From NCBI GenBank assembly GCA_047967505.1, contig CM106538.1: a stretch of DNA of 64,000 nt; one strand, 5' to 3'. Source of the stretch: Dipteris shenzhenensis. Lineage: Eukaryota > Polypodiophyta > Polypodiopsida > Gleicheniales. Below, piece by piece: positions 9,855-22,109 of this stretch. A model generated the notes under the pieces. That model did not search any database and had not been told where the DNA came from. It saw only the letters and a list, made by a program, of their open reading frames with translations. A program made the position numbers and the translations under genes. Position 1 is the first letter of the stretch, and every line of letters starts with the position of its first letter.

Positions 9855-10010
9855 TGAAGCAAAGGAGTTTATTACAGCAACGTATGTATGTATAAGAGCT
9901 TTGGAAAGCAGGTACAAGTGTATTACAGCAACGTATGTATGTATGAAGCAAAGGAGTTTGTTACAGCAACGTATGTATAAGAGCTTTGGAAAGCAGGTAC
10001 AAGTGGGTGG
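9855..10010. repeat. Modular tandem repeat, 90-bp period
   Basis: Module A (GAAGCAAAGGAGTTTATTACA) starts at 9855 and again at 9945. Module B (AAGAGCTTTGGAAAGCAGGT) follows each. A core ACAGCAACGTATGTAT occurs three times. The order is A-core-B-core-A-core-B, so one duplication and one extra core are needed to explain it. Confidence 0.85.
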
Positions 10011-10047
10011 AGGGATTCTCACAAGGATATCTAAACGATGCCTCTAG

Positions 10048-11973
10048 GTACATATATGTGGGTGTGGAGAGTGTTTAGAGGTCTCATGTTTCAATCAATA
10101 TGTCTGGAATCGTCTGTCCTAGAATTCTTTAGCAGTATCACGCACAATGTTTGAATTTGTAGATTTTCTAGTTTTCTTTTGGATTAATGCACATCGTTTG
10201 GAAACTTTATTTGTTCTAGACATCTAGAAACTTGTGTACTTTTTTCTTTTGGGACCTTTCTATGCATCATGTACATGGAATGCATCATATAAGAGCTTTG
10301 ATGACAATTCATGCCACCACATTGAAATTCATAAAATCATTGGTTGCTCCTTAGATAGAAAGGCATGTGCACATGACCGAAATAGCTTTCAACCCTCCTT
10401 CCCTTTCCCTTAAATGATTTTGTTGTTTGGTTGCACCTTCAAGATAAGACAATTTAGAAGTACTAGATCATTGCTAATTTGTTATTTGGCCTAGCGGACC
10501 ACCAATTATATGGACAAAAAAACTTCATCTTGGTATGGCATTGATGAGATGGCATTGCATTGCTGCCTTTATTATGCATTATAGGCATGCACATTTATTT
10601 CAAAAGCTTGTACTCATTGGAAACAAAGGATAGCTAGATATATGACATGATAGGGAATGGAAATACCTTGGCCAACGAAGCTTATGGTAGCACTTTCGAG
10701 GGTTAATTACTTTGTGAACCTATTGTAGTTATTAGCACTGCCTCGCTAGGGGTAGGCTACTACAAGAAACATGCCTTTTTTGATGCCCTTGGAAAATGAG
10801 TGCAAGTTGCCTTTTTAGGTGCTCTTGAAAAATGGGCATAACCATCTCTCTAGCTAAACCACATGGTTGGACTGTTTGAGTCTATTACGATTTGTGGTAG
10901 GCTCAACCGGCCTTGTTTGAACAAAGCAACACAATCCAATTTTAGTTGATTGGGGCACTTCAATTCAGGTAGTGGAAATTCCTATTGATAGCAAGGGGTC
11001 TATCTACATGGCAGCATTGGAAACCACCTTTGGATAGAAATCGCTTCACATTGGGATTTTCATAGCTCACAGCAATATCACTATCCTTTATGATCGACAC
11101 GAGAGCCATTGCTCTTCTTTTACACACATACATGGGACTTTTGTGTGTTTTGATTTTACTGCTTTCATCACTCTCTTTCCTTTAGCACAATTGTATAGCA
11201 ACAAGCCACGTCCAGGCAAGTTTTCATTATATATGAACGGCTTCAAACCTCACACTTGCCAAGCAGGACGCGAGAAATGCCCAAGAGAGACTTGTAGGAA
11301 ACTATGAGGTCGAACCTGGAGGAACCAAGGGATGGATAGATGTTGCGGTCACTCTCCAATACCAGATACGCGAACTATTATACTCAGTTCAAGAACTCTC
11401 GGTAAGAAATAGTAGATACTATATACCTCTGTTGCAAAGTTTACAAGGACAACTTTCGTCATTGTTTAGCAAGCATTCTTTCTTCTCCCTAGAGTAGAAT
11501 TTGTAAATGCCGTCCCTAGGGACAATCATAACATAAATCTAGACATCAGCTTTTGTAGGAAAAGAAGAAGTTTGATTTACCCATTGGTAATATTGAAATT
11601 CAAGTATGTTTTGATGTTGTCAGCTAGTGCTCATGTTCACTAATGGTGAATTTCGGACTATCATTCCAATGCTACACAAGGTGCAAATAAATATGCACTC
11701 AAGCGAGAGGTTATCTTCATTAGGGCAAAGGTGAGTGAGGGCTTACTTTTAACCATTCTTTTTTTCATCTTTGAATCTCTTTGAAAGAGGGCAGTGCTCT
11801 CGGCACACTGTGCCTCTTGTTCTTAGTATTTCTCTCAACCCTTGTGGTTGAACTCGATGCTTGGTAGGTAAACAGGGATTTGCGGGTATCAACGATGGAT
11901 TTTCTTGTGATATCGAATTTAGAGCTTTGAGGAATAATTAATATTAAGAGGGCCTTTTTGCATGATTCCAATC
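10048..11973. other. Intergenic, no gene recognised
   Basis: AT-rich DNA with no recognisable domain on either strand. A sequence resembling a CACTA-transposon tip is at about 10758 but has no visible partner. Confidence 0.5.
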
Positions 11974-12530
11974 TGTTAAAGAAGTGTGAATTGTACTATC
12001 CACTTAGGGCATAGAGGCAAACCCTAACCCTAAAGGGTTCACATGTATATCTTCATGTTCATGTTCGATACACTTAGTGTACATGTAGCTATATCGTGTG
12101 CACTCCTCTCTCTCTCCCTCTTCCACTTCCACTATCATGGTATCAGAGCCGATGGTGCTCCACTCCCTTCTTGAGTGTTAAGCCCTCCTTACATGAGGCA
12201 TCTTTCATTGAGAGAGTTTTCATGAGAGAGAGCGCAAGCCCTTGTTCCGTCAAGGCACAAGCCCTCTCATTGAGTCATCTTCATGATTTCTCAAGCTCAT
12301 TGTGTAGAGCTCAATCTCCTCTTCATTTCAGTTCAAAAAGCTCCTCATTCTGAGCTATGGAGAGCAAGTTATGCTTGTTTTAGTATTTGAGTTCTTTGAG
12401 AGAGACTTTGAGTGTTTTCTCAGTCTATAAGGTTCATTTCGTGGTTTGGAAGGTAGTTCCTATTAGTGGTTTTAGAGATCCTTGTGAGCTTTTGAGGAAG
12501 AGAAAGAGCCCTTCTGTTGTGTAAGTAACT
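11974..12530 (+). mobile_element. Family A non-autonomous LTR element, 5' LTR plus leader (partial copy)
   Basis: A 164-bp LTR at 11974-12137 begins TGTTAAAGA and ends CTATCA. It is followed directly by TGGTATCAGAGCC (12138-12150), the primer-binding site for initiator-Met tRNA. The next bases (GATGGTGCTCCACTCCCTTC and on) match the leader of the complete family A element at 39696-42550, which lies on the other strand. Similarity weakens after about 12350. I did not find a 3' LTR, so this copy is truncated or its 3' half has diverged. The LTR holds a telomere-like motif, AAACCCTAACCCTAAA, at about 12018-12035. Confidence 0.82.
12138..12150 (+). other. Initiator-Met tRNA primer-binding site (family A copy)
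   Basis: TGGTATCAGAGCC immediately after the LTR end CA, the commonest plant LTR-element primer-binding site. Confidence 0.9.
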
Positions 12531-13780
12531 ATCCCCTACCCTGCAATAAAGACAAGAGCAAAGTCAAGCAAAGGAAGCATCAATGACATTAGGAAAGAAG
12601 GGAACTCATTTTGGGGCCCTCTAAGAAATTCACTATTTACCTATTTTTGTTGCACTCAAAATATGGAAAATGCCATAAAATACGGATACTTAATGCAAAA
12701 ATGTAAGTCTGGTACTCAGGCTTTACATTAAATGCATATATAAGATCCTTGATCTTTTATGCAGAATTTGATGATTCTCACATCGTCAACGCGTTCGGAG
12801 CGGGCCAAAACTCCCAAATCGACCTTGGAGACACTGAAAACTGATGCTCGGAGGCTCTAAAAAGGGAAAAAAAGCTCGGAATGGGTGATTTGTACTAAAA
12901 CGTGCTTTGGCCAGTTGGCATTGGCCAGTGCCAACTAGACAAAGCGCATTTTAGTGCAAAATTGGCCAGTGCCAACTGGCCAAAGCGCGTTTTAGTGCAG
13001 AGATACAGAAGGGTAGTGATGCGTTTCTTCTCCACCTCGCCATCGTCGCATCTCGCTGTGCCATCATTTCTTCTCTACATGGACAAGCTTCAACCTAAGG
13101 TTTCAGACCTTAGGCCACCTGGCTGATTGCCATGTGGAAGATAATTTTTAACCAGGGTTAGGTCAATTAGACCTTGGGTATAGTCAATGGTCACAATAGT
13201 GACACGTGGCAGCTTATGTGACGCATGGCACCTCAACCACATCAGCATCCCCACCTTGCCATGTCAAGCATGCCACCTCAGCCTAGCCACGTGGCAATGC
13301 ACAATCATCAGTGCCATTTAGGCAGGAATAGCTGCCTCTTCATAGGCACAGTTGTATTTTGCATGTGACCTACACTGCCACATCACCCTCCATCCGCCAT
13401 CATCATTTTGATCATCCTCTGGGATCAAAATTTGGCCATCCTTCCGAGAGCCATAACTTTTGATCCAGGAGGAATTTGGAGTTGATCCAAAATCAAAATT
13501 GATTGCTAGCTCACGCTCTACGCGTTGAGCACCTCAGATCTGCCATCTGACATTTCCACAGGCCAACAACATTGCATCCTCATCATCGGAACCACCTCCT
13601 GATCCTTTGCAGTAGTGCACCCAACACTTAAAATGAATCAAGATAAAAGAAACTAACCACAGACATAGGGCGAGGCTACAAAATAACTACTACAACCATC
13701 AATGAAGGAAAATAAATTAAGAAAGGATAATCATCAACATGATCATACTCATCTACCACTTCCAAGCCTGCAAATTTTCT
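12531..13780. other. Intergenic stretch holding a foldback at 12.9 kb
   Basis: No gene recognised. The stretch 13200-13330 is richer in GC and contains CACGTGG-type sequences at about 13203 and 13290, but no adjacent gene for them to regulate. The foldback is described separately. Confidence 0.5.
12893..12999. repeat. Foldback with one inverted and two direct copies of a 26-28-bp arm
   Basis: Arm 1 at 12893-12920 (core CTTTGGCCAGTTGGCA) is inverted relative to arms at about 12929-12956 and 12970-12999 (core TGCCAACTGGCCAAAG). The last arm pairs with the first almost perfectly, including the flanking ACTAAAACG/CGTTTTAGT. The three copies together make a hairpin that can fold in two registers. 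Confidence 0.85.
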
Positions 13781-13789
13781 TGTAAGTAG

Positions 13790-15420
13790 TGAAGACTCTT
13801 CAACCAAACATGGCTTCCCTCAAAGTGAAATTGGGGCATAAATATAGTATTATGAGTTGAAATTTCATGCAAACTACTAATGCATGCAAGGGTCTTGAAT
13901 CTATTTTTTCATCAATATTTGTGTGAGACATCTAGTTCAAGGAGTGCAAGAAAATGCTAGAGAAACTCCTAAATACCTTTCTTCACAATGAGAGTCCCAC
14001 TATGATCACCAATTATTTATAAACATGTGAGCTTTCTAAGTGTGCATGCAATGTAATTATACATTGAAGCCTCTAGTCTTTCCACATTATCTCTCCTACC
14101 AAGATAATGATCCTAAGACAACCATGTCCACACTTTAGTAGAGCTAGGAAATTTCAATTCATGATACCATATTTTACTCCCCATTTTTTTGTGTGGTGGA
14201 GCTTAGAAATTTTGACTCATGATACTATATTTTATTCCCCAAAATTTTTATAGTAGAGTTTAGAAATTTCAACTCATGATACTATATTTTATTCCTTAAA
14301 TTTTTGAGCAGATCTCAAAAATTTCAACTCATGATACTATGTGTTATTCCCCAATTTTCTTGCTCATAGATTGCTTTTAGTTCACTAAGTGCAAGAAAGG
14401 CTTAAACCCTTTGGATGAAATAACTTGAACATCCCTGTTGTAGGTGTCAAATACCAATACCTTGAGTACCCAAACCTAAATGTTTTAAACATGAATCTTT
14501 CTACTAGATCGAAGATGCAAAAGTTTTGGATATGAGCGACATTATTTTGCCACTTGGTCCTAAGAGTTTTGGAATCTTTCAACCACATTGATAAGAATAC
14601 TATAAATCTTGGAGAACATGAGAAGAATGGGACACTACTTAATGGTGAAGAGTGAGAACAATTATCAATTGGAGGGTAGTCTAGTGGCTAGCCACATATT
14701 GCATGATTGGGATTATTAGGAGAAATAAGTCCTCAAGATGATTGGCGAGTCGAAAGAATTGAGACATGAATATTATATGACTAGGCTACCCAAAATAGGA
14801 GGAGAAAAGGATCCTTAACCCTACCCCCAAATCACCTTCTACCCTAGAGTAGAAGTTGCAAGAACCACTTATGCCTAATGATAGTGGGATGTCGAGGGCA
14901 ACTATTGAAGTAGCTAATCCACAAGGCCAAGGTGGTGTAGTCCCAAGCTCAAGTTCATGCACACCAAACCAATGTGTTCCACATGCCAATCAGCAGATGA
15001 AGGTTGTATATAGGCAAGCATTCAACGAACTCAAGACGATTTACTGTAAAGTGAACTATTGGCAACCATATCACATTGGGTAAGTGTAAAGATTCAAAAT
15101 TTAAGAGTAATCTCCCTAAAAGATCTAAAGATTTCAAGCTTTGGAGTGATCCCCTAGAAGATGTACACAACCACATTATAAAAATATTCTATTCATAGAA
15201 GGTGAGAGGGATGGAGAGGTGATGTTAAGATGGTACCTTTGTCCTAAACGTGGAGGTTGGAGAGGAAAAATGGTATATCGTACACCGACTCTATCACTTT
15301 GCCACTTGGAACAACCTACGAGATGGGTTCTTAGCAATTTTAGGCCTGGCAACTACCATGATATGATAGTCCAAGAAACATACAATCTCTAGATGCATGA
15401 GGAAAGACTATGCCATAGTT
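13790..15420. repeat. Dispersed repeat, copy 1 (with an inverted 5' segment)
   Basis: From about 14150 to 15390 this region is similar in direct orientation to 27930-28960, including the phrases GCAAGAAAGGCTTAAACC, TACCCTAGAG and TGGCTAGCCACAT. The preceding 13790-14110 matches 27710-27960 only as the reverse complement, so one copy carries an inversion. Small ORFs at 14856-15083 and 28481-28699 align with each other (shared KTIY-K-VNYW-PYH), but they carry no known domain and the similarity extends into non-coding bases. The element class is unknown: no LTR, terminal inverted repeat or target duplication was seen. Confidence 0.75.
14150..14355. repeat. About 4 units of a 56-57-bp tandem repeat
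   Basis: The phrase AAATTTCAACTCATGATACT recurs at about 14150, 14207, 14263 and 14317 with a TATTTTATTCCCC continuation. The second copy of the dispersed repeat (about 27910-27990) has only about two units, so the array length differs between the copies. Confidence 0.8.
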
Positions 15421-15799
15421 GATCACCTTGGGAAACGATGCCACAAGAGGAAATAAGATATGATGTCCACAAGCAATAATAAATGAGGCTGAAGAGATGT
15501 AAAATAGGTTTGTTAAGAGGTGGAACTTCAACGACCTCGAGGTTAAATACTAAAGAGGGTTTAGCCACCACCCCCCATTTTAAAAATAGGCACGGTCAAG
15601 CCTGGAAACTCTCCAGTCAAGGAGCATTTGATTATTGGTCCTCATGACCCTAGGGAAAGCGTGCAAAGTCAACTTCATACTTCCTCCATAGATCCTCCAT
15701 AGCCTTGAACATTCTTTTCTTTTGTGAGAACATGGACATAAAACATTTTAGGAGAGAATCTTGCCTCTCTTTTGCATGTATTTTTACCTATCTCTCCTT

Positions 15800-16240
15800 C
15801 TGGCCTAGTCACACGCACACGCACACGCACACGCACATGCACACACACAAACAATTCTCATTTTTCTTTTGCATCCACTTAATATCTTAATTTTCCCTTT
15901 TCCTTATTTTTCTAATTCCTTTTCCTTCTGTCTCACAAACACTCCCTAATTTTTCGTGATTCCTCCCTTTTTTTTTGGTTCAATATCTTTCTTAAAGCTC
16001 TAAATTTCTCTCTCCCCCCCCCCCCGCATCTTTAACCAATTTTCTCCTATTTTCTTCCCTATTTTTTCCTCGTTCTTCCTCGTAATTTCCCCTACTTTCA
16101 CTTGATTTCCCCGCAATTATTTTTAATAATTTTTTTAAACTAACTTTTAAAGTGCTTTTTCTTTTTTTCACAAATTCTCTCTAGGCCCCTTTTTTTACAC
16201 CTTTGAAGTCCACATTGAGCTGTTTAAGTCTGTGTTTCCC
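15800..16240. repeat. Pyrimidine-rich/CA block, copy 1
   Basis: Begins with an imperfect CACG/CA tract at about 15809-15849 and continues through TTTTGCATCCACTTAAT and TCTCACAAACACTCCCTAAT to GTCCACATTGA. The same order of sequence is found at 16640-17125. Confidence 0.85.
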
Positions 16241-16639
16241 TCATCCCAAGTTTCTTTGGATGGTTGCACTTATTACATTTAAGTCAGCATGGCATTGCAT
16301 TTTGACTCACTTCATTGCTCGATGGAGAAATTTTCTCTTTCTTTTGGTTTTTTCTTATTTCTAAGAAGTCTTCCACCCCAAACAATTCTTAGATTAGCCC
16401 TCTTCATCCCAGTTATGGCTATCATATAAACTCTTTTTTCCCCTGGTTACTTGCAAAACCAACAGCTCCCATTGCTTCAAAATCGCATGTCTTACTCAAG
16501 CACTTCTCTTACTCTTTTTCCACTATGTATTTGACACTTCTAAAACATTACTAGTCCTTTTCGGGTAGACAGTAGGTCATCACGCTAGGTGATGACCTAT
16601 TGTCTCACGTAGTGTGTTGTATCCTACTGGGGCAAAGGT

Positions 16640-16648
16640 GGGTACACA

Positions 16649-16730
<82 letters not shown>

Positions 16731-17125
16731 TATCCTATTTCTTTTGCATCCACTTAATTTCTTAAATTTTCTTTTTTCTTATTTTTCTAATTCTTTTTCC
16801 TTCTATCTCACAAACACTCCCTAATTTTTCTTGATTCCTCCTTTTTTTTTTCAATTTCTTTCTTAAAGCTCTAAATTTCTCTCTCTCTCTCTCTTCCCCC
16901 GCCCCCCTTGCATCTTTAACCAAATTTCTCCAATTTTCTTCCCTATTTTTTCCTCTTCCTTCCCCATAATTTTCCCTAATTTCACTTGATTTCCCCCCAA
17001 TTATTTTTATTAAAATTTTAAAACTAACTTTTAAAGTACTTTTTCCTTTTTTTCAAATTCTCTCTAGGCCCCTTCTTTTACACCTTTAAAGTCCACATCG
17101 ACTTGTTTAACTTTGTGTTTAAGCC
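16640..17125. repeat. Pyrimidine-rich/CA block, copy 2, with a long (CA)n tract
   Basis: A direct repeat of 15800-16240. It starts with a (CA)n microsatellite at about 16643-16728 that is much longer than in copy 1, and contains a TC tract near 16880-16893. Spacing between copies is about 880 bp. The Thr/His-rich ORF here is an artefact. Confidence 0.85.
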
Positions 17126-17512
17126 ACTATTTTATTGTGACCCTGATAACAAGGGAGGGGTGTTTATCACACTCGTCTTCCCAATTAAGTTAAGTTGGTT
17201 CTTACCATGTTTTCTTGTTGGATGGTGGCAGATATGCAGACTCTTCTCTTCAATAAAAGAGATGCTTATCAAGACTTCACCAAGCTTTATTTTTTTTTGC
17301 AAAAATGTACATTATTGTCATTTCTTATCAAAGCTCTTATATACTTTTTTATGCAATTTCGTAGGTGCTTTACCTACATACTCAAACTCTTAATTCTATA
17401 ATGTTCTCTTCCTATCCTTTACCCTGATTCTTTTGTCTTTTCACTATTCAAAAGGGGTTGTTGTTGTCTTGTGTTCACACATGTGCGTGCATGCATGCAC
17501 GCATGCACGTAT

Positions 17513-17553
<41 letters not shown>

Positions 17554-17662
17554 GGAGAGGATATACTTAGCACCCGTGATTAAGGTGCTTCATCCCCATA
17601 GAGAACATTGTTGGGATCAACATTAGTCACTCTATTAGTAGCATTATTCATTGACACTAACT
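17126..17662. repeat. Intergenic, with a (CA)n tract at 17517-17551
   Basis: No gene recognised. An alternating purine-pyrimidine run (GTGCGTGCATGCATGCACGC and on, from about 17481) leads into (CA)n. This is potential Z-DNA sequence. Confidence 0.6.
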
Positions 17663-17840
17663 TGTTGAGAGGAAGAGATAGAGGAGAGAGACGGACATAA
17701 GTGTTGTGTTGAGAGGAAGAGAAAGAGGAGAGAGACTGACACAAGAGTTGCTCCCAAGAAAGTGATTCTATTCATAGATCATAGGCATATATATAGTTGA
17801 GGACTAGGCTGAGTTAGGGCAAGCTATATATAGCTCTAAC
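17663..17840 (-). repeat. 3' LTR of family B element (178 bp)
   Basis: Pairs with 22110-22286. Its first base on the minus strand has been lost or changed: GTTAGAGC directly follows the polypurine tract, where TGTTAGAGC is expected. Confidence 0.88.
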
Positions 17841-18419
17841 TCCCCCACTCAAAGTAGGCCCTCTAGCTACATATGAAAAAACCCTTGGGGAGTACAAGGG
17901 AAAAACCCGAGCCACTATATATATCTATGTGAAAATATATATAAAAAGGATGGCCATATGCCAATTTGAATGATACAGTGTAATGTTGGATGATACAATG
18001 CAAATTGCATGTGGATAGTACAAGGACATAAGCCAAGCACTTGTCCATAGTACAGTACAAAGTATAGGCACTTTGGTGCATGATACAGTGCAAAGTATGT
18101 GTGAAAAATAGAAAAATCTTCCTGAAAATCTCAACTTGTTTGACATTGTGATGATGCATAATCAAGGCTTGAGATCTTCAAGTTCGATGTTCGAGCACTT
18201 CATCTGAATAGTAGAGCTTGTTGTCTCCAAGTTCAATTTGGTCAAATCTCCTCAAACCTTTATAATCATGCCTCCATATTTTGCACAATTCATCCACATA
18301 AAATGATTGATTTCATGCAGTGTATATGAACATATCAAATATTCAAGTGTACGTTTCTATTGTACTAAGGATGAATGTATGAGGAAATTGCTTCGGTCAC
18401 TCCAAAGATGAGTATGGAG

Positions 18420-19140
18420 GGGCGATTTGAGATGTCCACAAAGCCAAGGCTGAAATGTCTCTTGGGTAGTGTAAGAAAGCTGTAGCAACACAATAGGAAG
18501 GCCCATAAAGTTCCTGCAAATCAAGAACCAATAATCCAAAAACACAACGAGCATTCGCGCATCTTGAAGTATCAGATTTGATATGTCCATAAAGCCAGGG
18601 CTGAAATGTCACTTGTGTAGTGTAAGAAAGCCATAGCAACACAATAGAAAGGTCCATAATGATCCTGCAAATCAAGAACCAATAATCTAGAAAGACAACG
18701 AGCACTCGGACATCTGAAAGTATCGAACAATTGAGCATCCCAGAAGTACCGAACAACTGGGCAGTCGAAAGTACCGAACAACCAAAAATATAAACAATTG
18801 GGCATCCCAGAAGTACCGAAACAACTGGGCAGTCAGAAGTATCGAACAATCGAAAATACAACGAGAATAAGCCACGCACGTATGACAAGAGGCAAGCTTG
18901 TGTGGATTAGACACAGCTTACATAATCATAGCGGGAATGAAAAAGTACCGAACAACTAGGTAGCTAAAAGTACCAAATAATAAAAAATATGAACAATTGG
19001 GCATCCCAGAAGTACCAAACAACTGGGCAGCCGGAAGTACCAAACAACTGAAAATACAACAAGAATAAGCCACACACATATGACAAGAGGCAAGCTTGTG
19101 TGGATTACACACAGCTTACATAATCATAGCGGGAATGAAA
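18420..19140. repeat. Tandem repeats inside family B element
   Basis: A unit of about 165 bp (AGATGTCCACAAAGCCAAGG and on) is present at about 18425 and 18590. A second unit of about 198 bp, including CAAGAGGCAAGCTTGTGTGG, ends at about 18935 and again at about 19135, with shorter CCGAACAACTGGGCAG motifs inside it. Overlapping ORFs on the minus strand mirror the repeat and are not evidence of a gene. Confidence 0.8.
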
Positions 19141-19239
19141 TAACAACCTCTTTGCATCCGAAAGTACCAAACAACCGAGAAGACAAGCATCCGAGATTAC
19201 AAAGAACATCTAGAAGTAACCAAGAAAATGGGCATCCGG

Positions 19240-19800
19240 GAACGGTGATCACGTCCAAACAATTACTCAATAGTAATACATATGTACCACGTCCAAACGA
19301 GTACTTAATAAATAATGCATATGTGCGATGTTTAAATGAGTACTCAAGAAGTAATCCATATGTGTTCACTTGAAAGACGTTGAACCTTGCCATGTGCAAA
19401 TGAGTACGCAATATGACCATGTCCAAATGAGTACTCAATAAGTAATCCATATGTGTCGATCGTGAAAGCCAGATAAATATGTATCACATCCAAACGAGGA
19501 CTTAGTAATAATCCATGTACCACATCCAGACGAGTAAATAAGTGTCACATCCAAATGAGGAGTCAGTAATAATCCACATACCACGTCCAGACGAGTACTC
19601 AAGTAGTTAGCCATATGCCACGTCCAAATGAGTACTCAAGTAATCAGCCATATGTGTTCATAAATATTGTCACCTAAAAGACGTTGAACCTTGCCACATT
19701 TAAATGAGTATGTAATAAGTAATCCATAGATGCCACGGCCAAACGAGTACTCAATAAGTCAACCATAGGTGTTCATTCGTGAAAGACATATAAGTATACC
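19240..19800. repeat. Degenerate array of CCACGTCCAAACGAGTACTC units
   Basis: About ten diverged copies of a 20-bp core (CACGTCCAAACGAGTACTCA) alternate with AATAATCCATATGTG. Spacing varies from about 45 to 80 bp, so this is irregular reiteration. Confidence 0.75.
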
Positions 19801-22096
19801 TCACCACATAAAGGGCAAAATAAAAGTATGCCTTACTTGAACCAATAAGTAAATACATACCATAAGTCATCAATAAGTTAATCGACAAAGAAGGAACAAA
19901 TAGTTGGGATCTTGCATGCACTCGTAAATATGGATGAGTATGAAAAACAAAGTAGATGTGCTCATCCTGTAGGTATCAAATGTGCATTTAGTCTGTTGGA
20001 TTGTATCTAGGCATCTGTGCAAACCTGCATGTACTCGGAGAAACAACTGAGTGTGATGAAAGAGAATATATGAGCTCACCTTGAAAATAAACGAGTGCCT
20101 TGAAAATGACAAGAAAACATGTGAGAAGCACCTTTGAATATGTGAAGTAACGTATCCAAGGAGTAATGATATCAAAGCTAAATAAAAAAGAAACATTGAA
20201 AGAAAAAATGTTAGAATGTTAACAACGTAAAACATTCAGCAAGTCCTTTTCTTTCATAGGATGGACTAACTTATGAAAGTGAAGCTAGTGTTGAATACAT
20301 GACGAGCAAGTCAAGCAAGATGTTAGCTTATAAGAGAGAGAGAAACATTAGATCGACATTTTCTTTTGCATATTAAGCACACCTACATGATAATTAGCCT
20401 ACTCTAGATCAAATACAATGGATGGCCTATAGGCATGCTTGATTAACAAAGATGAAAGAGAACCTGCTTTCAAAATCATAAGATAATCGAAAGTAACTCT
20501 CATTTTCAAATTAACATGAAAAATTTAGGAAATCAAAAGTAAATGATAAGATAATCGAAGAAAATCTAGCCTTCAAAATAATACAAAATATTTTGGAAGC
20601 TCCTTTGAATCAATAAGCTCATGCTGAAAGTTTGACAAGTCTCTTTAACTGAGATTTATGGAAACTTGAAGCTGTAGCTAAACTTGCTATCAAAACATAA
20701 TAATACACGTATTATCATTGTGAATAAAGCACCAAGCATATGAATGTAGTGGAATACAAATAAGATAACCTTTCAAGTAGAATATCAAGAACAAAGCATT
20801 GTACTGAACTACGATGATATCATGGTTCCCAATCATGTACAACATTAAAGGAATTGGTTTATCTCTATACCAACAGGTAGAGAAAAGTCCAACACATAGA
20901 TGTATGCCATAGTGATTGCTGAAAAACAATCAAGTTTTGTGATGCACCCGAGTATAGATATTGATAGAGCTCTTTGGTTGAAGGATGTTCTATGAATGTT
21001 GAGTAGCAAAGTACTTACACAAAGACTTAGCAAGCAATGAACTTAATAAGAAACTGGTTAGTAAAGGATGCACTAAATAAAAACTAGCTTAATATATGTG
21101 AAGCATCATTGGCGTTTACATTTGCAAAAGTAGCATGAAACCACAAGTGCTGAAGCGCTAAACTCTTATTTTCACTGATGACCTAATAGAAATAAAAAAT
21201 TGCTTTCATATGATAGATAACCTTTTGTCCAAGTGATTTTTTCAATCAACTTTTTGGTCTATTGAACGTATATAATTATCACTACAAAAGCATATAGATT
21301 GGGCTACCTTACTCTTAATGACAAGATTGAGACTCTGCTTAGCATCGATTAGATAAGATTTTGATCCCTAAAGATTGACTACGCTTACAACAATGATCTT
21401 GCGCTCTTGATTTTTATGGATATGACCGATGGCTGTTGGGTCTCCTCTTCATCTAAATTTTTATGGAGTCCTATAGCTAAAGAAGTTTGCTTTATATGAT
21501 TGAGCATCTTATTTCTTCATGTGGGATTATAAAATCATGATATGCCAAGGTGTTAAATCCAAGGCAACACAAATACTGAGTGGAAGATGGTGTGAACAAC
21601 TGGTGGAGACTAAAAGCGAGAGGGCGACACCGTATCAGGAAGCTTCTTATCATTAAGTATATTTTTTTCATTGCTTTTGCTTCAAATATTGTTGATTCTA
21701 TGAAAGTATGAACCTTTTCCATCCTCATGTCCTAGATCAGTTCTTCTATGTTATGAGTGTTCATCTTCTTGTCCAAACACTCTTCTACCACTTTATTGAT
21801 AGCAAGCAGCAAAAAGAATTAACCATAGATTTCTTACCTGAAATCGGAATATCGTGATCCAACTAGTCAAAATAACCAATGCATACGCTTTGAACAAGCC
21901 AACATGGGCCGTTTTAATCAATCATGACCATAACGTTGATTTGCAATGCACCTTTGATAACTTTTGCATATCAACTCAAAACCTAGCGATTAAGTAGTCG
22001 AAATGATCCAAAAGAACATTTTGTGAATTATCGTGTTGCCAGATTGACAAAAAGCATATTGCCTTCTCCTCACAGTCATGCTAGAGCGTAGCTACA

Positions 22097-22109
22097 GCCT
22101 CTGATACCA
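22097..22109 (-). other. Initiator-Met tRNA primer-binding site (family B)
   Basis: Minus-strand TGGTATCAGAGGC directly abutting the LTR end CA. Confidence 0.85.

Noticed and set aside
10758-10772. CTACTACAAGAAACATGCC, similar to a CACTA-transposon tip
   Set aside because: The first base is wrong, no matching inverted end or 3-bp target duplication was seen.
12138-12150. tRNA gene fragment
   Set aside because: The match is complementary to a tRNA 3' end and abuts an LTR, so it is a primer-binding site. The same holds at 22097, 42369 and 48669.
18357-18914. Minus-strand ORFs of 77-163 codons
   Set aside because: They follow the tandem repeat inside family B; the same peptide phrases repeat with the DNA and no domain is recognised.
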